Below are positions 44,603 to 53,213 of a DNA stretch of 64,000 bases, piece after piece. The notes under the pieces are model-generated. The model did not search any database, had not been told where the DNA came from, and saw only the letters and a list, made by a program, of their open reading frames with translations. Location of the stretch: contig CAWAYV010000049.1 of assembly GCA_963786295.1 (NCBI GenBank), positions 62,001-126,000 of the forward strand, given 5' to 3'. How positions within the stretch are numbered: the stretch's first letter is position 1; every line of letters begins with the position of its first letter. This stretch comes from JACCZX01 sp963786295. Its GTDB lineage: Bacteria > Pseudomonadota > Gammaproteobacteria > Burkholderiales > Burkholderiaceae_F. A program made the translations under genes and the position numbers.

Positions 44603-45768
44603 TCGACGCTCGACGAGGCGCGCAGTGCGCTGCGTTCATTCAATTCGTCGACGTAGGCTTCGATTCCGCCGGTCTCGCGCTGCAAGTACCGTTCGACCGC
44701 GTCGGCGAATGCGGGATGCGCGAGCCAGTGTGACGAGTAGGTCGTCACCGGTTCGAATCCACGCGCGAGCTTGTGTTCGCCCTGGGCACCACCTTCGAAC
44801 ACTTTTAATTTGCGTTCGATCGCGAACTCGATCATCTGGTAGTAGCTCGTTTCAAAATGCAGGCAGGGAACGAACTCGATTGCTCCCCAGTAGCGCCCGT
44901 AAAGACGCTCGTGATCGAACAGTGCAAGCGCGGTAGCGATCGGCCGACCATCGCGACGCGCAACCACCATTAGCAAAGTCTCCGGCATCGACCGTGCAAT
45001 CTGCAGAAAAAAACGGCGATTCAGATATGGCGTCGAATAATGAGCTGCGTACGTCGTGGCGTAGCAGCGCATGAACAAATCCCAATCGGAGTCGCTGATG
45101 TCACGGCCGACTTTGCGCTCGAGTACGACACCCTCGGTCAATACCTTGCGCTTCTCTGCTCTGATTTTCTTCCGCTTCGGCTGTGCGAGAGATACGAGAT
45201 AGTCGTCAAACGATGAGTAGTCCCGATTGAACCAGTGAAACTGCACCGCACGCCGCGTCAGCATTCCGGCGTCTGCAAGATGTTCAATTTCACCGGGTGG
45301 CGCGAACAGCACGTGCAGCGACGACATGTCGGACTCTCGTGCGTGTGAGACAAGCGCGTGTGCGAGCAGCGTCTGCTGATGTGAATCCCGCACAATCAAT
45401 CGCGCGCCCGGCACCGGTGTGAACGGGATGGCAGCAAGCCACTTTGGGTAGTAGTCGATGCCATGTTGCTGATATGCACTGGCCCATGCCCAATCGAACA
45501 CGTACTCGCCATAGGAGTGATGCTTCCGATAAAGCGGCACGGCGCCAGCCAACTGATCGTCGCGCCATAGCGTCAGGTACTGCATCTCCCACCCGGAACG
45601 CGGCGCTGCGCATCCGCTCGAGTGCAGTGCATGCAGAAACTCGTACCGCACGAATGGGTTGCCGCTGCCCGATGCGGCGACCAGCGCATTCCACCTGGCT
45701 TCACCGATCGCGGCCAGATCGTCGACGACGCGCGTGCAATAATCCGCGCCATCTGCTAGTTGGTTCAT
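44599..45768 (-). CDS. FemAB/GNAT-like N-acyltransferase (DUF482, peptidoglycan-related family)
   Basis: 389 residues. The family is recognised from NPFVRYEFLHALHSSGCA, GWEMQYLTLW, PLYRKHHSYGEYVFDWAWASAYQQHGIDYYPKWLAAIPFTPVPGARL, RKKIRAEKRKV and FEGGAQGEHKLARGFEPV. Such proteins carry an acetyltransferase-like fold and are annotated as peptidogalycan biosynthesis or recognition proteins; the acceptor is unknown. Its start is separated from the divergent nadE start by three bases. Its stop forms an ATGA with the relic start of the EamA gene. Confidence 0.92.
   Translation of the reverse strand: MNQLADGADYCTRVVDDLAAIGEARWNALVAASGSGNPFVRYEFLHALHSSGCAAPRSGWEMQYLTLWRDDQLAGAVPLYRKHHSYGEYVFDWAWASAYQQHGIDYYPKWLAAIPFTPVPGARLIVRDSHQQTLLAHALVSHARESDMSSLHVLFAPPGEIEHLADAGMLTRRAVQFHWFNRDYSSFDDYLVSLAQPKRKKIRAEKRKVLTEGVVLERKVGRDISDSDWDLFMRCYATTYAAHYSTPYLNRRFFLQIARSMPETLLMVVARRDGRPIATALALFDHERLYGRYWGAIEFVPCLHFETSYYQMIEFAIERKLKVFEGGAQGEHKLARGFEPVTTYSSHWLAHPAFADAVERYLQRETGGIEAYVDELNERSALRASSSVE
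45735..45743 (+). promoter_or_regulatory. Possible extended -10 element of nadE
   Basis: TGCAATAAT (TG-n-AATAAT) about 30 bases before the nadE start, inside the first codons of the divergent acyltransferase gene. By eye only; no -35 seen. Confidence 0.35.
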
Positions 45769-45771
45769 CGA

Positions 45772-47406
45772 ATGAGTTCTAACGTCAAAGTCGCGGTTGC
45801 ACAGCTCAATTGCACCGTCGGCGACTTCGAGGGCAACAGCAGAAAAATCATCGAAGCGGCATCGCGCGCCGCTGCAGCGGGGGCCGATCTGCTGCTGACG
45901 CCGGAGTTATCCTTGGCCGGCTATCCGCCTGAAGACTTACTTCTGCGCCGTGCATTTTACGCAGCCAGTGACGCTGCGTTACAGATGCTGACCGCGCAGT
46001 TGCTGCAGTTTCCCGAGCTCACGGTCATCGTCGGCCATCCGCTGGCGCGCGAGGGCCATCGATTCAACGCGGCATCACTGTTGCAGGGTGGCGTTGTGCT
46101 GGGCACGTACTGCAAACACGACCTACCCAACTATGACGTGTTCGACGAGCAGCGGTATTTCACGCCCGACAATCGCCCGCTCGTGTTCGAACTGAACGGC
46201 ACTTCATTCGGCGTCAACATCTGTGAGGACACTTGGTTCTCGTACACGCCGGAGTGCGCGAAATCAGCAGGCGCGGAGGTGTTGCTCGTGCCCAATGGCT
46301 CGCCGTTTCATCTGGGCAAGCAGCAGCAGCGCTTCGACACGCTGCGCGCGAACGTTACGCGTTACCGGATGCCGGTCGTGTATGCGAACCTGGTGGGAGG
46401 ACAAGACGAGCTTGTGTTCGACGGCGGTTCATTCGTGCTCGACGGCGACGGCAAGCTGGTGGCGAACGCGCCGTACTTCGAGGAGAGCATGCTGCTCGTG
46501 AACTTCATCGATGGTGTGCCGCAGCCGTCACCGGTTATCGCTGAGCCGGGAGAGGAAGCGCTCGCATACTCGGCACTGGTCCTGGGCGTGCGCGACTATC
46601 TGGGGAAAAATGGTTTCCCGAGCGCGATCATCGGACTATCCGGCGGCGTCGATTCGGCGCTGACTTTGGCAATCGCGGTCGATGCGCTGGGGGCGGAGCG
46701 GGTGCGCGCGGTGATGATGCCGTCACAATTTACATTGCCGATGAGCCTGGACGACGCGCAGCAAATGGCGCAGGAGTTGAGGGTGCGTTACGACGTGCTT
46801 CCGATCAAGCCCGCATTCGACGCATTCCTTTCTACGTTGGCGCGCGAGTTTCGTGGACTGCCGTGGGATACGACCGAAGAAAATCTGCAGGCGAGGATCC
46901 GCGGGACGCTGTTAATGGCGCTGTCCAACAAGTATGGCTCCATCGTACTGACCACCGGTAATAAGTCAGAAACGGCAGTCGGTTACTCGACGCTGTACGG
47001 TGACCTCGCCGGCGGCTTCGCCGTGATAAAGGACATCTTGAAAACGCTGGTGTATCGGCTGTGCCGATACCGGAATTCGATCGCACCGGTGATTCCGGAG
47101 CGCATCCTGTTGCGCGCGCCGACTGCGGAGCTCAAGGCCAATCAGACCGACCAGGATTCTCTGCCACCCTATGACGTCCTCGACGAGATCATCGACCTGT
47201 ACATGCAGCAGGGACGCTCGATCGCCGAGATCGTCGCGGCCGATCACGACGAGGCGGTGGTGCGCAAAGTGGTTCGGATGATTCGCCTGTCCGAATACAA
47301 GCGGCGCCAATCGCCGATCGGAATCCGCGTAACTCATCGTGGCTTTGGCAGAGACTGGCGATATCCGGTCACCAATCGTTTCCGCGAAGAGAGTGTCACG
47401 CTCTAG
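45772..47406 (+). CDS. nadE: Glutamine-dependent NAD+ synthetase
   Basis: Converts nicotinate adenine dinucleotide to NAD+ using ammonia from glutamine. 544 residues from ATG 45772. The N-terminal nitrilase-like glutaminase domain has its Glu in LTPELSLAGYPPEDL, Lys in YCKHDLPNYDVFDEQRYF and Cys in FGVNICEDTWF. The C-terminal synthetase domain has the pyrophosphatase motif LSGGVDSALT and TTGNKSETAVGYSTLYGD. Full-length two-domain form. Followed 29 bases later by glnB, suggesting a nitrogen-linked pair; both are also likely to be expressed separately. Confidence 0.97.
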   Translation: MSSNVKVAVAQLNCTVGDFEGNSRKIIEAASRAAAAGADLLLTPELSLAGYPPEDLLLRRAFYAASDAALQMLTAQLLQFPELTVIVGHPLAREGHRFNAASLLQGGVVLGTYCKHDLPNYDVFDEQRYFTPDNRPLVFELNGTSFGVNICEDTWFSYTPECAKSAGAEVLLVPNGSPFHLGKQQQRFDTLRANVTRYRMPVVYANLVGGQDELVFDGGSFVLDGDGKLVANAPYFEESMLLVNFIDGVPQPSPVIAEPGEEALAYSALVLGVRDYLGKNGFPSAIIGLSGGVDSALTLAIAVDALGAERVRAVMMPSQFTLPMSLDDAQQMAQELRVRYDVLPIKPAFDAFLSTLAREFRGLPWDTTEENLQARIRGTLLMALSNKYGSIVLTTGNKSETAVGYSTLYGDLAGGFAVIKDILKTLVYRLCRYRNSIAPVIPERILLRAPTAELKANQTDQDSLPPYDVLDEIIDLYMQQGRSIAEIVAADHDEAVVRKVVRMIRLSEYKRRQSPIGIRVTHRGFGRDWRYPVTNRFREESVTL

Positions 47407-47409
47407 AAT
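47404..47409 (+). promoter_or_regulatory. Possible -10 element of glnB overlapping nadE stop
   Basis: TAGAAT whose TAG is the nadE stop codon, 26 bases before the glnB start. No good -35 at normal spacing. Confidence 0.35.
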
Positions 47410-47435
47410 CCGTGCAACAAACACGGAAAGCGACG

Positions 47436-47774
47436 ATGAAACAAGTCACTGCGATCATTAAACCGTTCAAGCTCGATGAAGTGCGCGAGGCGCTGGCCGA
47501 CGTTGGCGTCACTGGACTGACGGTCACCGAAGTAAAGGGCTTCGGCCGCCAAAAGGGGCACACTGAGTTGTATCGAGGAGCGGAGTACGTCGTCGACTTC
47601 CTGCCGAAGGTGAAAGTCGAAGCCGTCGTGCCCGATGCGCTAGCCGAGCGCGCGATCGAAGCGGTCACCAAAGCCGCGCGCACCGGAAAGATCGGCGACG
47701 GAAAAATCTTTGTCCGCGCGGTCGAGCAAGTAATTCGAATTCGTACGGGCGAAGAGGGCGAAGCCGCGGTGTAG
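47436..47774 (+). CDS. glnB: Nitrogen regulatory protein P-II
   Basis: 112-residue trimeric signal protein sensing 2-oxoglutarate and ATP/ADP, controlling glutamine synthetase and NtrB or ammonium channels. Start ATG 47436 (MKQVTAIIKPFKLDEVREAL) after GGAAAG. The T-loop has GHTELYRGAEY with Tyr51, the uridylylation site; the C-terminal region has GKIGDGKIFV and RIRTGE. GlnB rather than GlnK is suggested by the neighbour nadE and absence of amtB, but the sequence alone cannot exclude GlnK. Confidence 0.95.
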   Translation: MKQVTAIIKPFKLDEVREALADVGVTGLTVTEVKGFGRQKGHTELYRGAEYVVDFLPKVKVEAVVPDALAERAIEAVTKAARTGKIGDGKIFVRAVEQVIRIRTGEEGEAAV

Positions 47775-47785
47775 CGGCGGCTGCG

Positions 47786-48443
47786 CTAGAGCGTTTTTCC
47801 GTTGCTGGGCTTCAACAACACGATCAGCGCGCCGCTGCCGCCTTCGGTGGACCGCGCCTGGCAGAACGCGATAACGTCTTCTCGCTGCGCGAGCCAGACT
47901 TTCGTCTTTCCTTTTAGCACCGGCTGACGACCTTTCGAACCCAAGCCCCTTGCCGTGCACGACACGAATGCAGCGCAATCCGCGCTTGCCGGCGTCGCGC
48001 ATAAAGCCGGCGAGCAGCTCGCGCGCTTCGCCCGTGCGGCAACCGTGCAAATCAATCTCGTCCTGAATCACCCATTCGCCGCGCCGCAGTTTGCGCAGCA
48101 CGTCGGGGCCGACGCCGGGGCGGCGAAACGACAGCTCGTCATCGGTGTGCAGCAGCGTGTCGATTTCGAATTCGTCGGATACCGACGCCACCAGCACCAG
48201 TTGGTCGTCCTCGCGCCGCTTGTAGGCGATCGGTGGGTGCGGCGTGCGCTTGTGCTCGACTCGCGTGTGGCCATCCAGCGGCGTGACGTCGCCGACCGCA
48301 TCGCGAAATTCGTCGACCGCTTTTAGCGTCGTGACTTCGCGGACGCGAAGCTCGGCCGCCGCCTGTTCCTGCTTTCGGGCTTCGCTAACCAGCGCGTCGC
48401 GTAGAGATTCGAGTTGCGCGAGATGGGTGAATTTTTCTGTCAT
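47786..48443 (-). CDS. Smr-domain DNA-endonuclease-like protein (one frameshift)
   Basis: About 219 residues after correcting one frameshift in the four-C run at 47946-47949. The first frame gives MTEKFTHLAQLESLRDALV, the linker VTPLDGHTRV, and the Smr core start VIQDEIDLHGCRTGEARELL with CIRVVHGKGLGS. The second frame completes it with KGRQPVLKGKTKVWLAQREDVIAFCQARSTEGGSGALIVLLK. This is the stand-alone Smr (YdaL/SmrA-type) family, with nicking-endonuclease activity reported for some members. As written, the first frame runs on with an unrelated tail to 47640, overlapping glnB. A run-length error is plausible. Confidence 0.88.
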
Positions 48444-48479
48444 ACACCGTCGATCCCGCTTGTCGATTCAGAGGCGGCG

Positions 48480-49466
48480 TTATGCGGCGAGCGCTTCCGA
48501 GGCCGGGGTGACGGCTTCGAGGTTCTCCAGATATTTCTGTGCGTCGAGCGCCGCCATGCAGCCGGTGCCGGCGCTTGTAACCGCTTGCCGGTACACGTGA
48601 TCCTGCACGTCGCCCGCCGCAAAAACGCCGGCAACGCTGGTCGCAGTCGCCATTCCGGCGAGTCCGGTTTTGGTAATGATGTAGCCGTTATTCATCTCCA
48701 ACTGGCCGGCAAAAATTTCGGTGTTCGGCCGGTGCCCGATCGCAATGAACACGCCTTGCAGCGCAATCCTTTCGGTACTACCGGTCTGCGTGTTCTTGAT
48801 GCGCACCGCATTGACGCCGGAGTCGTCACCCAGCACTTCGTCGAGCACGTTGAACGTCCTCATCTCGACCTTGCCTTCTTTGACCTTTTGCATCAGGTGA
48901 TCGACGTTAATCGCTTCGGCGCGAAACTTGTCACGCCGATGAATCAACGTCACTTTCTTGGCGATGTTGGTCAGATAAAGGGCTTCTTCTATCGCGGTGT
49001 TGCCACCACCGACGACCGCGACGTCCTGGTTCTTGTAGAAAAACCCGTCGCACGTGGCGCAACCCGACACGCCCTTGCCCATGAACGCCTGTTCCGATGG
49101 CAGGCCCAGGTACATCGCGCTGGCGCCGGTCGCGATGATCAACGCATCGCACGTGTATTCAGCTGAATCGCCGATTAGCCGCAAAGGCCGCTCGGCGAGC
49201 TTCGCGGTATGAATGTGATCGAAAATCACCTCGGTGTTGAAGCGCTCGGCGTGCGCCAAAAAGCGCGTCATCAATTCGGGACCTTGCACGCCTTGCGCGT
49301 CAGCAGGCCAATTGTCGACATCGGTGGTCGTCATCAGCTGCCCGCCCTGCGCAAGACCGGTCACCAACACCGGCTTCAAGTTGGCACGCGCGGCATAGAC
49401 CGCAGCCGTGTACCCGGCCGGGCCGGAACCCAAAATAAGCACGCGTGCGTGTTTAGTAGTCGTCAT
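48480..49466 (-). CDS. trxB: Thioredoxin reductase
   Basis: NADPH-dependent flavoenzyme reducing thioredoxin, 328 residues. FAD motif GSGPAGYTAAVYAARA, the redox-active CATC in GVSGCATCDGFFYKNQDV, NADPH motif VVGGGNTAIEEA and the C-terminal FAAGDVQDHVYRQAVTSAGTGCMAALDA. Located 37 bases upstream of the Smr gene on the same strand, so cotranscription is likely. Nearness to ftsK-lolA-rarA-serS recalls the E. coli trxB-lrp-ftsK region. Confidence 0.97.
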   Translation of the reverse strand: MTTTKHARVLILGSGPAGYTAAVYAARANLKPVLVTGLAQGGQLMTTTDVDNWPADAQGVQGPELMTRFLAHAERFNTEVIFDHIHTAKLAERPLRLIGDSAEYTCDALIIATGASAMYLGLPSEQAFMGKGVSGCATCDGFFYKNQDVAVVGGGNTAIEEALYLTNIAKKVTLIHRRDKFRAEAINVDHLMQKVKEGKVEMRTFNVLDEVLGDDSGVNAVRIKNTQTGSTERIALQGVFIAIGHRPNTEIFAGQLEMNNGYIITKTGLAGMATATSVAGVFAAGDVQDHVYRQAVTSAGTGCMAALDAQKYLENLEAVTPASEALAA

Positions 49467-49501
49467 AACGGTCAGCCGATCCCCTTCGCCGAATCGAAGC
49501 G

Positions 49502-49507
49502 ATTATA
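49502..49507 (-). promoter_or_regulatory. Consensus -10 element of trxB
   Basis: Perfect TATAAT on the minus strand about 35 bases upstream of the trxB start, in the gap before the small membrane ORFs. No recognisable -35 at 16-18 bases. Confidence 0.5.
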
Positions 49508-49557
49508 TTGGGGCGCTTCAGCTGAAACGAAGCCCAGATAAGAATGCGGCGAGCGCC

Positions 49558-49758
49558 TTACTCGTCGCCGCTTGTCTCGGGCTGGCGTTGGCCAGACGTC
49601 GCGTTGGCCAGTCGACGGCTGAGAGCGCGCTTGCGGGCAGCCGCGAAGTATTCGTCATCTTTCTTTCTGGCGTTTGGCCGGAGACGTCGAGCTCGCAGGA
49701 TTGGCATCAAAACGACCAGCGCGACGACGAGGCCGCCGATGATCAGCAGGCCGTTCAT
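49558..49758 (-). CDS. Small single-helix membrane protein, unknown function
   Basis: 66 residues: one N-terminal membrane helix (MNGLLIIGGLVVALVVLMPIL) then a strongly basic cytosolic tail (RARRLRPNARKKDDEYFAAARKRALSRRL). Its ATG overlaps the stop of the preceding 39-codon ORF (ATGA), which supports expression. No family recognised. Confidence 0.65.
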   Translation of the reverse strand: MNGLLIIGGLVVALVVLMPILRARRLRPNARKKDDEYFAAARKRALSRRLANATSGQRQPETSGDE

Positions 49759-49874
49759 TCGTCTACGTCGTCTTCGTCTCGATAGCCGGATTGCTTCTGG
49801 TTGACCTTGTAAACCGCACCGGCCACGCCCACTGCAACTACACCGGCAAGAAAAACGAGTATCGACGGACCCAC
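49755..49874 (-). CDS. Very small membrane ORF coupled to the next gene
   Basis: 39 residues from GTG 49874, with GGAG ten bases upstream. A hydrophobic helix (SILVFLAGVVAVGVAGAVY) is followed by a charged tail ending in DEDDVDE. Stop TGA at 49755-49757 overlaps the next ATG. The ribosome site, coupling and helix-plus-tail plan argue for a real small protein; no homologue is known to me. Confidence 0.5.
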   Translation of the reverse strand: MGPSILVFLAGVVAVGVAGAVYKVNQKQSGYRDEDDVDE

Positions 49875-49981
49875 GGCTCGCTCCACACTAATTGGAACCG
49901 CAAACTCTAGGGTCTTGATGCCGACGTTGAAGGTCTTTGGAGCGCCGGATTTCCTGAGGGATTTAAGGTAATGAAATAGAG

Positions 49982-50740
49982 CTACATCTGCCGGAAAAGG
50001 TGCGTGTAACTATCCGAAACGAGCAGCGTTTCAGCGCGAGTCTTTAGTTTCACCAGCATTCGGCCGCGAAAGTCGCGCGCTACGCCGGCAATCGAGGTCG
50101 CATTGACCAATGTAGAGCGATGGATCTGCCAGAACTGGTTCGGATCGAGCTCCTCGACCAACTCCTTTAATGGCTTGCGAATCAACGCCTCGCCCTCGCC
50201 GGTGACAACGCGGGTGTATTTGTTGTCGGCCTGAAAGTAGGTGACTTCATCGACCGTAATCAGTTTCAAGCTCTGTCCGACAGATGCATTGATCCAGCGC
50301 AGGTACTGTTTTGCAGGCGATTGCGCACTCGAGGTGATTTGCGCCAAGGTCGCCTCAAGCCGCGCCGGCGGCGTCCCCAGCCGTTGCCTTGACGCGAGAC
50401 ACCGCGGTGAACAAACGCGCCGGCGCGACCGGCTTCAGGACATAGTCAACTGCGCCCTGATCAAAGGCGGCCACTGCGTGCTGGTCATACGCGGTGACAA
50501 ACACTACGTGACAGCGCCCGCTCGCTTGACGCGCTACTTCGAGTCCCGTAGCGCCTGGCATCTGAATGTCGAGAAACAGCACGTCGGGATGATGCTCATC
50601 GAGCAGCCGTCAGCGCCTGCACGCCATCGGCAGCTTCGCCGACGATCGAAAGCTCGGGCCACAGTTGCCCCAGTTGTTCGATCAAGTTGATGGCGCAGCG
50701 TCGCCTCGTCCTCGGCGACGATCGCGGTCGGACCCGTCAT
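49982..50740 (-). pseudogene. LytTR response regulator, three frameshifts
   Basis: A receiver-LytTR regulator of about 250 residues spread over three frames. MTGPTAIVAEDEATLRHQL is followed by a shift near 50684 to IEQLGQLWPELSIVGEAADGVQAL. A second shift near 50605-50609 gives LDEHHPD, then LFLDIQMPGATGLEVAR and VDYVLKPVAPARLF. A third near 50358-50362 gives ARLEATLAQITSSAQSPAKQYLRWINAS and the LytTR domain (LITVDEVTYFQADNKYTRV, FWQIHRSTLVN). Key residues (AEDE, phospho-acceptor Asp, Lys, LytTR core) are all present once joined. The frame breaks are single-base, so recent decay or base-calling errors are both possible. Confidence 0.82.
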
Positions 50741-50768
50741 TTCGTCGCAGTTTGGGGCTGATTGCTCG

Positions 50769-51914
50769 CTAATTTGGATCTAGCTCGGCGGCGGGAACAC
50801 GCATCGTGATTTGGGTGATATCGCCGATCTGCTCGAGCAGTCGAGCGACGCCGCGACCACCGAACAGTCCGGCCAGGCGCTCTCGCACGCGCGCCAGCTC
50901 AGGGTCGTCGTCGCAATGGTCAGGCATCGTCAAAGCGCAGCACGATCACAACTTGACTTCCGATGCGGCTGATGCCGATCTTGATCGACTCGGGCAGCTC
51001 GCCGGACGGCTGCCGCACCGCCCGCTGCAGTAGCGGCAGCAGCAGCATCGGATAGAAGCGCGCGCATCGGCAATCGTCCGGCAACGTGACCGATAGCGTC
51101 GGGCGGCCGTCGTGCAGCGATGTCACGACCGCGAGGTACGCCTGCACCAGATCGATTTCGGCTTCGATCGTCGAACCGGGCTCGCGCAAGCGCGGCAATG
51201 CGACGCGCAAGATAGGTGATCAGGCGATCAAGGTCATTGGCCGCGCTGCGGTGCATCCTGCGATACAAGCGTTTCGATGTCGACCAGCGAATCGAAAAGA
51301 AACTGCGGCTCGACTTGCGCCTGCATGGCGGCCAGTCGAGATTCAAGTACTTCGCGTGCAATCGTGGCCTGCGCGCGCTGCGTCGCTTGCAGTGCGGTGG
51401 TCGTCGCATTCCGCCGATGCAAAACTTCCGCCACGGCCACGAACAGAAAACTGAGCGTGGAGTAAACGATTGCGTGCCCCACGAAGGCGAGCCACATCGG
51501 CGGCAACGGTTTTTTCTTGCCGTCCACGAGTGACGAGACCAATTCCGGAAGCCCGGCCGCCTCGGCCGTTGGAACCGTGATCGCAGCCGTTAACGCTGCG
51601 CTTGCGACAACCACCCAGACAAGCCGCCAGATGCGCGCAGCGCCGCCGGCGGGCGCGTCGTACGTGGCTCCCACCCACCCGAGCATCGTGAGACTAAACA
51701 GCAGCATCGAGCCCACGAGGTTGAACGCCAACACCTGCGCAATGCCCGGCTTGTCCAACTTATCGATCCAGATCGACGCATCGACGACGGTCATCAGGAA
51801 TGACGCCATCAAGACCGCGACCACGTGCGCCCAGCCCATTCGCGACCACGCGGACCACCAAGCTGCCAACGTTGCCACACCGGCCGAGCGTTGACCCGTC
51901 AGAACGACGCTCAT
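50769..51914 (-). pseudogene. Degenerate LytS-type sensor kinase, three frameshifts
   Basis: Four membrane helices (within residues 10-165) then a LytS-like core, in several frames. MSVVLTGQRS to EPQFLFDSLVDIETLVSQDAP is followed by a shift near 51241-51250 to SAANDLDRLITYL. A second near 51208-51211 leads to RVALPRLREPGSTIEAEIDLVQAYLAV, and a third near 50924-50928 to PDHCDDDPELARVRERLAGLF. Besides the frame breaks, the phospho-acceptor motif HFLFN reads QFLFD, so the catalytic histidine is gone. No N-box asparagine cluster or GLGLAN-type loop is seen (LLLPLLQRAVRQPSG, GRGVARLLEQ). It overlaps the upstream kinase gene by ATGA at 51911-51914. Confidence 0.8.
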
Positions 51915-53045
51915 GGCGCAGCCTCCGGTGCCAGCTCCAGCGGCAGCGTATCGACGCCATCACGCCGCGCGGTGATGCCGACGCGAGCTGCAAACTGGCA
52001 CGGCTGCCATACAGCGCAGCCAGTCGAGAACGCGTATTGGCGAGTCCAACGCCTGAGCCGGCACTACTTGAAAATCCGATCCCGTTGTCATGCACTTCGA
52101 CGATCAGATCCTCGCCGGCACGGCGGGCGCGAATGTCGATATTGCCTCCCTGCGGAAGCGGCGACAGACCGTGCTTGATCGCGTTTTCGACCAGCGTCGG
52201 CAACACCATCGGCGGCACGCGCGCATTTTCCAGCGCGGGATCGTGATCGATCGAGAAGCTCAATCGCTCGCGCATCCGCATCTTCAAAATGGTCAAAAAC
52301 GAACGCGCAAGCTCGAGCTCGCGCGACAGCGTGGAACCTGATTGACGCATCGAAGGCAATGCTGCACGCAGGTAGTTGATCAGGCTTGCCAGCATCTCCT
52401 GGCCCTGCGCCGGCGCGGTCTCGTAAAGACGCTTGACATTGGCCAACGTATTAAAAAGAAAATGCGGTTCGATCTGCGCTTGCAACGCAGTCAGTCGCGC
52501 TTCCACCATCTGACCTTGCAAGGACTGGCGGCGGCATTCGGTTTCCTCCAGCGCCGCTCGCGCTAGCTCGTCTTCACGCGTCGAGTTGAAGAGCCAGAAC
52601 GCCAGGCTTCCAAGGACAGCCCAGATCGCGAACGTCGACGAAAAGAAGCCGACCTCTTCAGCCAGGCGCTGCGCGACCGGCACGCCGGCTACCCACAGGC
52701 GGGCGGGAACACTCGCTGCCGCCACAACAAGGGAAACCGAAATTCCAAGTGTCAGCGCCACCTTCGACCTCAGCGAAAAAGCCTGCGACGAAGGCTTCGA
52801 CAAGTGCGATCGCCATCAGCAGTAACAGGCCGCTAATCAGGCTGCCGCGTAACGAACGCGCCAGGCCGAAAATCCATTCCTCGAACGGCATCGCATTGAA
52901 GTACAGCGCGTAGCGACCGACGATAAAATCGAAGCAGAAATAGAAGACGACCGCGATGGACTTCAGGTTCCACACGCGTGCAAACGCCGACCGGGCGGCC
53001 GAGGGTGGCGCGGCGAACGGCCGGCAAGCTCTGCGAGGCGATCAT
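51911..53045 (-). pseudogene. LytS-type sensor histidine kinase, three frameshifts
   Basis: Full-length LytS-like kinase of about 378 residues across four frame segments. MIASQSLPAVRRATLGRP is followed by a shift near 52975-52985 to WNLKSIAVVFYFCFDFIVGRYALYFNAMPFEEW. A second, between about 52750 and 52775, leads to the second membrane pair, the phospho-acceptor IEPHFLFNTLANVKRLYE, N-box LVENAIKHGLSP, and DNGIGFSSSAGSGVGLANTRSRLAALYG. A third near 51946-51950 restores the end LPLELAPEAAP and a stop overlapping the next start. Unlike its neighbour, it keeps the catalytic histidine and ATP-binding residues. First gene of a coupled kinase-kinase-regulator operon lying between trxB and ftsK. Confidence 0.82.
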
Positions 53046-53200
53046 TAGCCCGGATTCTGCGCGGAGCGCCGGTGCATCGCAACGCCTGCCGACGAAGTGC
53101 GAGTGCGGCGGCGCGAAACCCTTCATTTGGCGACGAATTTTCCTATTTTGAGCGCCGCTGCGCGCGGAGCTCTGAAACGCTCGTGCTTTTGATGCTTACC

Positions 53201-53206
53201 TATAAT
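53201..53206 (+). promoter_or_regulatory. Consensus -10 element directly before ftsK
   Basis: Perfect TATAAT ending 7 bases before the ATG at 53214. Transcription would begin at or within a base or two of the start codon, implying a leaderless message or a later true start. No good -35. Confidence 0.5.
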
Positions 53207-53213
53207 CGCGCGC

